This document shows positions 24,145 through 34,027 of a DNA stretch of 64,000 nt, one piece after another. The notes under the pieces are model-generated. The model made no database searches. It worked only from the letters and a program-made list of their open reading frames with translations, and had not been told where the DNA came from. The position numbers were made by a program, and so were the translations under genes. Each line of letters opens with the position of its first letter. The stretch's first letter is position 1. This DNA is from Cherax quadricarinatus (lineage: Eukaryota > Arthropoda > Malacostraca > Decapoda > Parastacidae): the NCBI RefSeq assembly GCF_038502225.1, contig NC_091325.1, positions 30,380,381 through 30,444,380 on the forward strand, read 5' to 3'.

Positions 24145-24703
24145 CCCTTGTAATGACTGCAACAAGTTATACGTGGGCGAAACATCAAGGGACCTCCAAA
24201 CACGTATTTTAGAACACCAATACGCAAGCAGGTCTGACGACACAAGGAATGCCTGCGTACAACACCGTAATTCACACAACCACTTGATAAACTACAGAAA
24301 CTCAAGACTTATCGCCACAGAAGACAACACTCAATACCGAAGAATCCTGGAATCATCACTTATTTCTATATCCGACAACTTTAACCAGAATAGTGGCTTC
24401 TATAACATAGCTGAACCACTTGCCAAGAAACTTCTTCATCGCTATCCCACATAAGAACACTGTAGAAGGTCTGCTCACAAACTTATCCAATCTCCTTTCC
24501 AAGCTACCCAAGTTTTTAGACTCTATAGCCCCACTCGGTACATCATCAGATGCAGCATTCTTCACCTGACCTCAGCCGGACTATAAATACTCGCGTTCCT
24601 TCCACCCCAGGTAGTTCTGTTTGTGACTTGAAAAAGCCCACTGTGTGGGCGAAACGTAGTCAATAAAGGATCACATTATACTGCATTTGTGTTTATATTG
24701 CCA
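24145..24703 (+). repeat. inverted arm of Penelope 1 (duplicate of its 3' end)
   Basis: Reverse complement of 22453-23011. It encodes the last part of the GIY-YIG domain on the plus strand (LYVGETSRDLQTRILEHQ through HRYPT, stop near 24454) without any RT, followed by the 3' UTR and the same hammerhead-like motif (24624-24658). The junction at 24144/24145 joins it tail-to-head to the truncated minus-strand copy. Confidence 0.85.
24624..24658 (+). ncRNA. hammerhead-like motif, Penelope 1, right arm
   Basis: Plus-strand duplicate of the motif at 22498-22532, with the same TTGAAAA core, GCCCAC/GTGGGC hairpin and GAAAC. Confidence 0.45.
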
Positions 24704-24783
24704 TTGTGTCGGTATTTTATACCATTTATTTCCAGGTGATACACTGGTTGAACTCAAGTATGTCAAACGAAAGTTCCGTTTCT

Positions 24784-25112
24784 CTCGCAAGTGCTACACT
24801 GGTTCTTCTCCAGCAAGTGCTACACTGGTTCTTCTCCAGCAAGTGCTACACTGGTTCTTCTCCAGCAAGTGCTACACTGGTTCTTCTCCAGCAAGTGCTA
24901 CACTGGTTCTTCTCCAGCAAGTGCTACACTGGTTCTTCTCCAGCAAGTGCTACACTGGTTCTTCTCCAGCAAGTGCAACACTGGTTCTTCTCCAGCAAGT
25001 GCTTCACTGGTTCTTCTCCAACAAGTGCTACACTGGTTCTTCTCCAGCAAGTGCTACACTGGTTCTTCTCCAGCAAGTGCTACACTGGTTTTTCTCCAGC
25101 AAGTGCTACACT
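24784..25112. repeat. 26-bp minisatellite, left part
   Basis: About 12-13 near-perfect units of CAGCAAGTGCTACACTGG plus TTCTTCTC. All three plus frames are open, so readings cycle with a 26-residue period (VLLQQVLHWFF, SSKCYTGSSPASATL). The array breaks off in CTACACTG at 25112, where Penelope element 2 begins, and resumes at 31636. Confidence 0.95.
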
Positions 25113-25189
25113 GTAATAAAGTTGGTAGAATTACCGACAATATGTAAAGTAAAAGGACACAAGTGCAACTAATGTGACATTTATTGTGG

Positions 25190-25224
25190 CAACGTTTCGC
25201 TCTCCAGGAGCTTTATCAAGCCAT
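25190..25224 (-). ncRNA. hammerhead-like motif, Penelope 2
   Basis: Minus strand: CTTGATAAA, hairpin GCTC-CTGGA-GAGC, GAAACG. It has the same U3/A8 core as element 1 but a different stem II sequence, so the hairpin is conserved in structure rather than letters. Confidence 0.45.
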
Positions 25225-25549
25225 TTCAAACAATACATGGACACAGTGGGTATATAAAGGCTCAGAGTGAGGTGCAATACTAGTGAGGTACCATTTCGAT
25301 GTTCACTAGAGGTAGTAGTAGTAGTAGTGGTAGTAGTGACAAAAGTAATACAATATGGTAGAGCAATTAATTCGTACATGAGTAAAAAGCTATTACTTGG
25401 GTAACATAAAAAATAGGTTGGACAAATATGGACTGGAAAGAGGCAGCTTGTTTCAGTGTTCATTCTCTGTAATGTGCATTTTTGTAGTATAACAGGAGAG
25501 ACTATGTGATGGCAGGGTTTACTGTTTTCAGGAGGATTCTTGCTTAGAC

Positions 25550-27066
25550 TTCGGAGATGGTGAAGCTGCCGTTGTTTTGTTTAATTGTATTCGAAACAGC
25601 GATCAGTGCTGATTCGAGGCACTTGGGTCTGCGGAAATTAGTTTCTTTGATCACTAATTGGGCGTCTCTGAATTTCATGAGATGATTGGTGGAATTTCCG
25701 TGTTGTACACAGGCGTTGTTCAAGTTATCGTTCCTAAATGCTTAAATGTGTTCATTGAGGCGGGTGTGGAGGTTTCTTGCTGTTTCACCTACGTAAATCT
25801 TGTCACAGCCTCCACAGGGTATTGTGTAAACTCCTGCATTGACTGGTTCGTGATGCTTGGATTTTTGTCCTGGTTAGATCCTTTATTGAAGTGCTAGAAG
25901 CGATGGCGACTCTGGTGTTAGCTTGTGAAAGTACTTTTGAGACGTTCAGTGCAACCTGGCTGTTTGAAAGAATTATAACTTTGTTGGGAGTGGTGTTGAT
26001 GCGTGGAGAATTAATGATCTGAAGAGCTCTTTTCTTGCAGTCTTTGATGAAAAAAGAAGGAAAATGTAACTCAGTGAATGTTTGGTGAATGTATGTACAT
26101 TCCTCGTCAAGAAACTCAGGACTACAAATTCGGTATGCTCTTAGGAAAAACCCGATGATGATGCCTGTTTTGGTCTTGGTATCTTGACTGGAATAGAAGT
26201 GTGTGAGATCATTTTTATTGGTGGGTTTCCGATAAACTTGAAATCTTAGGTTGTTGTCTACTTTGTGAATGAGGACGTCGAGGAAAGGTAGCTTGTCATT
26301 GGACTCTTCTTCTAGTGTAAACTGGATCGCCGATTCATCTGCGTTGAGCCTTGCCTGAAGATCCTGTACATCAAAACGTTTTGGAGTTATTACGAGGACA
26401 TCGTCCACGTAACGTAACCAAGTGACGCTTGAAGGGATGATGTTGGCGAAGTGTTCGGACTCTAGGTGTTCCATGTATAAGTTGGCTAGGACGGCACTTA
26501 TGGAGGACCCCATTCCCATGCCGTAGGTTTGTTTGTACAGCTTGTTATTGAAAGAAAAACAGTTGAAATTAACACAGAGTTCAATCAAGTCAACAAAATC
26601 TCCGGGAGGTAGAGGAAGATTAAGGTCCTGATTGACTTTACGTCGTAGAACCTCGATGGCTTTTTTTGGTAGGTACTTTTGTGAAGAGGGAAGTCACATC
26701 CAAACTGCTTAGTTTCTTGTTACGGATGGAGAGGTTACGGATGCGGTTGAGAAGGTCGCCTGAGTGTTTAAGATGAGCGGGGCTGATGGTCCCCAGAAGG
26801 CAGGAAAGATGTTTGGCAAGAACTCCGGCTAGTTTGTGTGGAGCACTGCCTATTCCTGACGTGATTGGTCTGAGAGGAATATTGTGCTTATGGGTCTTGG
26901 GTAAACCATACATGTGTGCTGGTTTAGGGTTGCTAGGTAACAAGTACAGAAGTTTCTTCCCTTCTCTAGTGCGTTTGAGTATTTGTCTGGTTTTGTATAG
27001 AAAATCTTTGGTGAGCGTCTCCCACTGTTGAGTGCTGATGGGTTCGTATGTAGTCGTAGATAGTAT
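25550..27066 (-). pseudogene. Penelope-like RT and GIY-YIG, frameshifted
   Basis: Three segments. At 27066-26638: RT N-terminal part with MYGLPKTHKHNIPLRPI and SSLDVTSLFTKVPTK, breaking at a T7 run (26660-26666). At 26588 to about 25870: GMGMGSSISAVLANLYMEHLE, YVDDVLVI (catalytic DD) and a thumb region. After another frame change, about 25850-25550, the GIY-YIG part (NAGVYTIPCGGCDKIYVGET) runs with a stop inside. Element 1 has GLPMGSPLS where this copy has GMGMGSSIS. More upstream protein survives than in element 1 (TTTYEPISTQQW). Confidence 0.75.
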
Positions 27067-29703
27067 TGTTTTCCCTGGTGACCAGCTCATAGGGTTCAAA
27101 ACCATGGCAGACCTTAGGATCCACTTAGATCCAGCTGAGTGGAAAGCAGAATTCAATGGAGTGGATGTGCCCTTCTGGGGGGTGCGCTTAGGATCCACTA
27201 TGTGCTACTCTGTCTTAGAGTATGCACAGTGCCTGGAATCGTTGGAAACCGGTGGTTTCTGTAGCACATTCTCCTCGGGGTCGGTCTCTTGTCCTGATCG
27301 ACCTCGTAGTAGAGCTCGTTGCCCGTCACCTCCTGGCCATCAGCGCTTAGTTACCAGTGAAACCCAGTCTGGGGACGCCCAGTCTAACCTTCACTCTAAC
27401 TCTGACGCTGTTGTAGAGAACAGCAGTTGTCAACCCGCTGTATCCCTGTCAGCAGGCGACTGTCTGACTTGTGTCATGGCATCAGCGAGCAGAGTTACTG
27501 CTTATACAAAGTATGACGTCACTTTGTCAGCTAACTCGCTCACTCCTGTTACGGTGTACATGAACAGAGCTTTTGAAGGAGACCATGTGCTGGATGACAA
27601 CGACACGTGCCGAGTCAAGGGCCTTTTCCTTGAACCATCCTTGCACACAGTGCAACGTGGTAAGTTGCAAGTCCTTGTTGTCAACATGCACAGTCGAGAA
27701 TTTCCCCCTGCGGAAGAATACCTCACTTGTCGACCTTGTCAGATTCCCTCTCCCGGTGAGAGTGGAGGGTGAAGCCCCAGCTGACTTCCTCATGAGTACA
27801 GTTCTCCCAGGCGAGTCTGCTGCTGACTCTTTCAACACCCGGCCAGTGCAGGAAGATGATCTAGCTTTGACAGACTATCCTGAAGAGGTCCCAAAACTTC
27901 TCCAGGTTCTCAATCATGCACGTTCTGCAGTCACACTAGATGGTGAATCGATGAGTTTGACCCCACTGATCTCTCACCGTATTCCACTTGACAAAGGTAC
28001 TAAACCCATTTATGTACCTGCGTATCGCCTGCCACATGCGCAAAGAGTCTTCGCCGAAGAACTCATTACATGGATGCTCCGTGATGGAGTTATTGAGGAG
28101 TCCACTTCCCCGTGGAATGCTCCCCTTATTCTGGTTCCCAAGAAAGACGGAACCTGGCGCCCTGTTATCGATTACAGGAAACTGAATGCATGTACGATTC
28201 CACACCGCTTTCCATTGCCAGTTCTGAACGACCTGTTGCAGAACATCTGCGATAATAAGGTCTTTTCAACTCTTGATCTTCTTCACGGGTTCTGGCAGAT
28301 CCCCCTCGATGATGAGAGCAAAGAGTTGACAGCTTTCTCTACACCAACTGGTCATTACCAGTTCCGGAGGATGCCCTTTGGCTTGCACGGAAGCCCAATC
28401 ACGTTCAGTCATTTGATGACAATTTTCCGTACCCTCCTAGGTGGCACGCTCATGGTCTACCTAGATGATCTCATAGTCATGTCGCAAGATGTCCCGACAC
28501 ATCTCGAGAAACTTGACAGGGTATTGGACAGGCTAGCTCAGGCAAACCTTAAGGTAAAGCTCTCCAAATGTTATTTCCCCTGGAAGGAAATAAAATTTCT
28601 GGGTCACGTAGTGACTCAGAATGGCATAAAGACGGACGAGTCTAAAATCTCGGCCATGCAGAAATTCCCCAGACCCATGATGGTGGATGCAGTCCGGTCC
28701 TTCATAGGCCTGGCGGGTTTCTACCGCACCTTTATCGCAGGTTTCTCCACCATTGCTGCACCCCTGACACGCTTACTCAAAAAGGATGCCCCTTTTGAGT
28801 GGACGTGTGATCAGGAACGAGCTTTTGTCACTCTTAAGAACAAGTTAACATCAGCCCCAACCCTTAGATTCCCTGATTTCACCAAGGCATTTACCTTGAC
28901 GACTGATGCCAGCAAAGTTGGCATCGGTGCAGTCTTGTCACGGGAATCTAATGGTAAGCAACAACCTATTGCCTATGCAAGCCGTGTCCTTACTAAAGCA
29001 GAAGTCAATTATTCAGTGACAGCTAGAAGCTTTAGCCATTGTATGGGCCTTGAGTCATTTTTGGGATATCATCTTTCATTATCCTATCAAGATTTACACA
29101 GATCATCTACCCTTATTGGCCCTTTTTGCGAATAAGAGCCTCTCGGGAAAGCATGCTCGGTGGTCGCTCGCGTTCAATGACTACAACCCTGAAATTTGCT
29201 ATGTCTCAGGTAAGCAAAATGTTGTAGCTGATGCCCTGTCGAGGCATATAGCATTCATGAGTGTCGGCAACTCGTTCTCTGTTGAGGATCTCGAGAGAGC
29301 CCAACGACAGGACCCTGTGTGGTCTCCAGTCCTTCGTTTCCTGACCAAGGAGGACGTTGACTTACAGGTCAAGTCTCCCGTTCCACTGAAGGATTTGGTG
29401 GTCAACCAAGGAGTACTGTGCCGTGTTGCACAGCTGGTGGACCCCGGCAGAAGCATATACCGACTGGTGATACCGGAGTCCATGATACCAGCTACTCTTA
29501 GGTTGATCCATGATGTCCCAGGTGTAGCACACCCCGGGAAGGACCGTAGTATCAAACAGGCACGAGTGAAATATTTCTGGCCTAAGATGGCAGCGGACAT
29601 TGCCAAGCATGTACACCAGTGTGTTGTTTGCCTACAGCACAAGGGTACCATTACAGGTCCCAACCCCATTCTAAAGTATCCCATTACAAAGGAGCCCTGG
29701 TAG
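27067..29703 (+). pseudogene. Gypsy pol: RT, RNase H and integrase zinc finger
   Basis: The pre-RT region (27067-27770) includes GDQLIGFKTMADLRIHL. After the C5 shift the frame gives VIEESTSPWNAPLILVPKKDG (about 28090), FSTLDLLHGFWQIPL with catalytic Asp, RRMPFGLHGSPITF, YLDDLIVMSQ (catalytic DD, about 28460), LGHVVTQNGI and RNase H TTDASKVGIGAVLS. After the shift near 29026 the frame continues with LSHFWDIIFHYPIKIYTDH, the chromosomal tether-side DALSRH and the HHCC finger HDVPGVAHPG...HQCVVC. The TAG at 29701 then ends it. All motifs that survive look intact, so decay is recent or partly assembly error. Confidence 0.85.
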
Positions 29704-30792
29704 AGAACTTCTGTCGACCTGTTGACGAACTTCTCGACCTCGGAGAAGGGAAATAAGCACCTGCTTGTAATGGTAGATAACTTGACGCGGTACAGTGAAT
29801 TAGTACCCATTCCTGATAAAACCGCCGAAATGGTCGCTAGTACTTTCCGTGAGCATGTTGTTCTTTGTCATACTTGCCCACGTGTCCTTCTGTCAGACAA
29901 TGGGTCTGAGTTTATAAATGGCATAATGCAGGATCTTTGCTCCAGATTTAACATTCACCAAGCACCAGTAGCTCCACGCCACCCTGCAAGTAATGGTCTT
30001 GCTGAACGTACAAATCGCAAAGTCCTGGAGGTGCTCAGGGTAACCGTTAACCCAAGTTGTACTACATGGGATGAGGCTATCCCAGATGTTCAGTTTACAT
30101 TAAATTCCTCCCTCAACAGCTCGATCGGTGAGACACCTCATTTTGCTTTGTATGGCTATGACAAGCGCTTACCATACGAAATTCTGTTTGCTCCACCTAG
30201 ACCTACTTACGATACTGATAACCCAAGTGTAGTAAAGATGCAGGCAACACAGCTTGTCTTCCAGTGGGTACGAGAGAACCTTATGAAAGCTACTGATAGG
30301 TTCACGTCTGAGCGCAATGCCCACGCCAAGGAAAGCAAAGTGGAACCAGGTTGCAAAGTTATGTTGCTCAACCCAGCGCAGACCCCAGGTATGCACAAAC
30401 TTGTCCCAAAATTCGTGGGTCCTTACTGTGTCCTCCGACAGCTCCGTGGCAATGAGTTCGAGGTGAGGGAGATTGCTACAGGAACTATCAAGGAAACCCA
30501 CCTTGATCACATGAAGTATGTGGACCATGTGCAGGCCGAAGCAGAGCTGGAGTCGTGTGCGTTGCAATGCCACAATCAGACCAATGCTAGGGACAACCTG
30601 TCTACCCCTTCTCCCACTACTACTGTTACTGAAGACGGCCCAGTAAGGCTCCATACTTATGGCCTGCGACCCAGGACAACAGTACATTTCTGTGACATTG
30701 ACGTACCTACTGACTTGTCTGACTCCTACACTAGTTATGCTAATTGTTTGCTTGCAGAAATGGGTATAAATGTGCACACATTGTATAGCTAG
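29704..30792 (+). pseudogene. Gypsy integrase core and C-terminal domain
   Basis: In frame with the preceding segment after the TAG. The DDE core is visible: SVDLLTNFS (first Asp, about 29715), LLSDNGSEFING (second Asp, about 29890) and NGLAERTNRKV (Glu, about 30000). A C-terminal module follows with FVGPYCVLRQLRGNEFEV, the GPY/F type. The last about 80 residues are a variable tail with no envelope-like protein. Stop at 30790-30792. Confidence 0.85.
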
Positions 30793-31635
30793 TTGATAAT
30801 GGAGTCAGGGTGGACATCATGTAATTATGTAAATACTTTTAGAAGGGTACCCAGAGTGTAATGAATTCCATGGATATAGTATGGATATAGTAGGTATGTG
30901 CACCCAGTGTTTTTATATAAAAAAAAAGCCTGTATTACGGTCAGGGCAGTGCTGCCCTCTGAGTCACATGTCACACCTTAGGAAATGCTACTGTCAGTCA
31001 TTGTTTGCAGATGTGAGGGTGCAACAACATTCGTAGATGAGTGGTCAACTGATGTTCAGCCCTGCGGACAACCTGTATATAGAAGATTTTAGTTCCAGTG
31101 CTGACGTCTCCAGACTCTCTCCTCAATGAAACAGCGCGGGCAAACCAGTTTTCTCTTCCCCTGGATTGGAGTTTTTTTTTGCCTGTTGCATTTTTATGTC
31201 CATTTTTGATTTACAAGTGAGCAAAAGCCGGTCCCTCTCTGGGGTAGCTAGTGTAAGTAATTCCTTTATACCTACGGGCCCACCAGTATTGTCGCATCGG
31301 GAAGACGCGAGGTGCGTGGCCGAGCAAATGTAGACAGCCTGTTCTGTCAGAACACATAGCCTAGCCGTCTGTTCTGACTAGTTCATATTTCACGGCATTT
31401 AAGTGCTGACCTCTGTAGGCTCACCCAGGTCAGTGGGAGGCTGAGCCCATTCGCTCTCACTCCTAGGCCGACCGACCTGATAGGCACAAGTGCTCCCCCT
31501 CCATGGACAGGCTTGCGGTCACTCCCTCACACTGCCCGTTGTGTACTCACTCCTATCCAATTAAAGCCAAACTAGTCCACGGCCGTATCATTGCTACCTA
31601 TGCTACCTTCATCGGCACTAAACCGCTGTTCAGCA
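30793..31635 (+). mobile_element. 3' UTR and probable 3' LTR of the Gypsy
   Basis: Non-coding sequence from the pol stop to the resumption of the 26-bp array. A likely LTR begins around TGTAATTATG (about 30820) and ends near CTGTTCA (about 31633), giving TG...CA ends, but with no 5' LTR in the window this cannot be verified. An A9 run lies at about 30921. Confidence 0.5.
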
Positions 31636-32755
31636 GCAAGAACAGTAATAACAGTTCTTCAGCAAGTGCCACTGGTTCTTCTCCAGCAAGTGCTACACTG
31701 GTTCTTCTCCAGCAAGAGCTACACTGGTTCTTCTCCAGCATGTGCTACACTGGTTCTTCTCCAGCAAGAGCTACACTGGTTCTTCTCCAGCAAGTGCTGC
31801 ACTGGTCCTTCTCGAGCAAGAGCTACATTCGCCTTTCTTCAGCAAGTACTACACTGGTCCTTCTTTACCAAGTGCTACACTGGTTCTTCTCCAGAAGGTG
31901 CTAAACTGGCTCTTCAGCAAGTGGCACTGGTTCTTCTCCAGCAAATGCTACACTGGTTCTTCTCCAGCAAGTGCTACACTGATTCTTCTCCAGCATGTGC
32001 TACATTGGTTTTTCTCCAACAAGTGCTACACTGGTTCTTCTCCAGCAAGAGCTACACTGGTTCTTCTCCAGCAAGTGCTACACTGGTTCTTCCTCAGCAA
32101 GTGCTACACTGGTTCTTCTCCAGAAAGTGCTACACTGGTTTTTCTCCAGCAAGTGTTACACTGGTTCTTCTCCAGCAAGTGCTACACTGGTTCTTCTCCA
32201 GCAAGTGCTGCACTGGTATTTATACAGCAAGTGCTACACTGGTCCTTCTTCAGCAAGTGCTACACTGGTTCTTCTCCAGCAAGTGCTACACTGGTCCTTC
32301 TCCAGCAAGTGTTACACTGGTTCTTCTCTAGCAAGTGCTACACTGGTTTTTCTCCAGCAAGTGCTACACTGGTTCTTCTCCAGCAAGTGCTACACTGTTT
32401 TTTTTCCCCAGCATGTGCTACACTGGTTCTTCTCCAGCAAGTGCTACACTGGTTCTTCTCCAGCAAGTGCTACACTGTTTCTTCTCCAGCAAGTGCTACG
32501 CTGGGTTTTTCCCCAGCATGTGCTACACTGGTTCTTCTCCCGCAAGTGCTACACTGGTTTTTCTCCAGCAAGTGCTACACTGGTTCTTCTCCAGCAAGTG
32601 CTACACTGGTTCTTCTCCAGCAAGTGCTACACTGTTTTTTTCCCCAGCATATGCTACACTGGTTTTTCTCCAGCAAGTGCTACACTGGTTCTTCTCCAGC
32701 AACTGCTTCACTGGTTCTTATTCAGCAAGTGCTGCAGTAGTTCTTCTCCAACGAG
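31636..32755. repeat. 26-bp minisatellite, right part
   Basis: About 42 units of the same CAGCAAGTGCTACACTGG array, more diverged than the left part (CAGCATGTGC, CAAGAGC, TTTTTTCCCCAGCATG variants). Long readings in all three plus frames (to 332 codons) are products of the open unit. With 22350-22455 and 24784-25112 this was one locus before the insertions. Confidence 0.95.
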
Positions 32756-32859
32756 TGACAATAAACGTACCTCAGGGAAAACTCAAGGTTCTCCCCAGAG
32801 CTGTTTGAATATTTTCTTCTCCTACCACCCCCTATATTTTATATTCTATGGGCACATTT

Positions 32860-33780
32860 ATTAATAGACATAATACATTTACAGAAAACAGAAACATGAA
32901 TACATTGGTACAATGTATTAAAGATTATGAATTTCCTCCAGCTCCTCCGAAGCCAGACGCAAGCCCAGTATACAGCAAGCATTTTCCCTCTGGATGGCCA
33001 AGCTGAGGCGCTGGAACATGAAAGTGGCTGCCCTTGGGACCCTGGTGGTGTCGATGAGTCTGGAACCCAATTCTTTAAGAAAACGTGTGGCATTTTTTCC
33101 CCATGATCCCAAGGTCTCTGATCCTACTGTGACAAATTAGTACTGCTGGCTTATGTCCCTGTACTTGCTGATCTTGTACTCCTCCCTGTGGTCTGAAGCT
33201 CCTCCCTGTCTCCCGACACTGTGATGGATGTAGGTGTCAGCCAGTGTGGACACACAGGTATAGTCCCATGCTAAGGGTTTGCCATTCTTCCAAGGATAGA
33301 TGGTGATCCCGTCGGGGTGGTTTGCTTTGTTGTGGGTATTGTTGGCTGCTAGTGATTGGGGCTCTCTCTCTCCTGGGCATCCACTGTAGCAAGGGTTCTC
33401 TTTATGATGTCGTTGACCTCATTATGTCTTGCATGCCAACCCTAGGTTTTGGAACAGTTGAGACCATGTAGACCATATTGGTCGGCTTGCGCTTCGCCGC
33501 AAATACACGTATATCCCATGTGAATTGGGGGCAGCAAGGCGCAGAACCACTGCAATACGGAGGGTCTTGAGGTTGAGGCGCATTCTCATTGCCGATATGG
33601 GAACTGTTTGGGGGAAGTCCCCAGAGTGATGTGCACTCACAGCCTGGAGACAGGCAGTCTCCCTATCTGATGTTGCAGCCCTAAGCATGTTGGCAAGCAT
33701 CTTTTCAGCGATCAGGCAATCCCAGCTTGACTGTTTGTGAGCCAGTTCTGCACTATTGTTTGGTGCTGGAGCAGCAAGAG
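32860..33780 (-). pseudogene. retroelement-linked ORF remnant with PDG...WDYTC motif
   Basis: Minus strand, several frames. From 33700: MLRAATSDRETACLQAVSAH and MRLNLKTLRIAVVLRLAAPN. Later HNEVNDIIKRTL (about 33420-33385), HPDGITIYPWKNGKPLAWDY followed by TCVSTLADTYIHHSVG (about 33335-33230), LGSWGKNATRFLKELGSRLID and FMFQRLSLAIQRENA, ending with a stop near 32925. I recognise this as a C-terminal module common in crustacean and cnidarian repetitive proteins. The (R/H)PDG...WDxTC pattern recalls PD-(D/E)XK nucleases, as an inference. Stops and frameshifts mean it is dead. A 3' UTR-like AT-rich tail lies at 32860-32925. Confidence 0.6.
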
Positions 33781-33980
33781 TCTCCTATTCAGTGATGGCA
33801 CTGGCATAGTTGGGGTCCTGTATTCCTGATGAGTCACTGAGGTTATCAGGAAGAATTTGTCTTATTAACTCGTTTGACGCTATGGAAGAGGATAGGAAAG
33901 CTGGTAGAGCAATCTGGGAGGATCTGCATACTCCTAGCTCCCCCAAGCAGGAATTACACACACACACACACACACGCACA

Positions 33981-34026
<46 letters not shown>
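33781..34026 (+). repeat. unassigned retroelement-like tail and (CA)n tract
   Basis: 33781-33953 has an open frame (AMEEDRKAGRAIWEDLHTPS) with no domain. It ends in GGAATTACACACAC and a (CA)n tract to 34026, a typical 3' terminus of a retroelement, or a microsatellite grown at a junction. LINE sequence starts directly after. Confidence 0.5.

Positions 34027-34027
<1 letters not shown>

Larger units (their letters stand above)
22453..24732 (-). mobile_element. Penelope-like element 1 with inverted terminal arms
   Basis: A 5'-truncated minus-strand Penelope-like element followed at its 5' side by an inverted copy of its own 3' end. Arms 22453-23011 and 24145-24703 are reverse complements (559 bp each; paired positions sum to 47156), and the stretches compared are identical. 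Inverted partial copies of this kind are a known feature of Penelope insertions. A 15-bp direct repeat, CAGGTGATACACTGG, flanks it (22441-22455 and 24733-24747). The right arm carries about 29 extra terminal bases (24704-24732) that the left lacks. Confidence 0.85.
25113..27066 (-). mobile_element. Penelope-like element 2 (5'-truncated)
   Basis: Minus-strand Penelope-like element related to but clearly diverged from element 1. Its 3' end lies at 25113-25640 with a hammerhead-like motif, then the coding region. The 5' side ends near 27066, abutting a plus-strand Gypsy element. No inverted arm is present. With the Gypsy it interrupts the 26-bp array. Confidence 0.8.
27067..31635 (+). mobile_element. 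Ty3/Gypsy retrotransposon, 5'-truncated
   Basis: Plus-strand Gypsy with the usual pol order: pre-RT region, RT, RNase H, integrase, then a 3' non-coding part. No gag or 5' LTR remains; the left edge abuts Penelope 2. The right edge is taken at 31635, where the 26-bp array resumes. Coding breaks: a shift in a C5 run (27704-27708), a shift near 29026, and an in-frame TAG at 29701. Confidence 0.8.

Noticed and set aside
24145..24279. N-terminal Met and first about 45 residues of the Penelope 1 reading (MCELRCC...)
   Set aside because: These bases are antisense of the inverted arm; the same residues appear on the plus strand at 22877. They are not part of the protein.
30820..31633. Exact LTR borders for the plus-strand Gypsy
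   Set aside because: Only one LTR could be present and no paired copy exists in the window; TG...CA ends alone are not enough.
33810..34026. His/Thr-repeat N-terminus of the LINE RT reading
   Set aside because: Translated (CA)n tract and unrelated upstream tail; LINE homology starts at about 34027.
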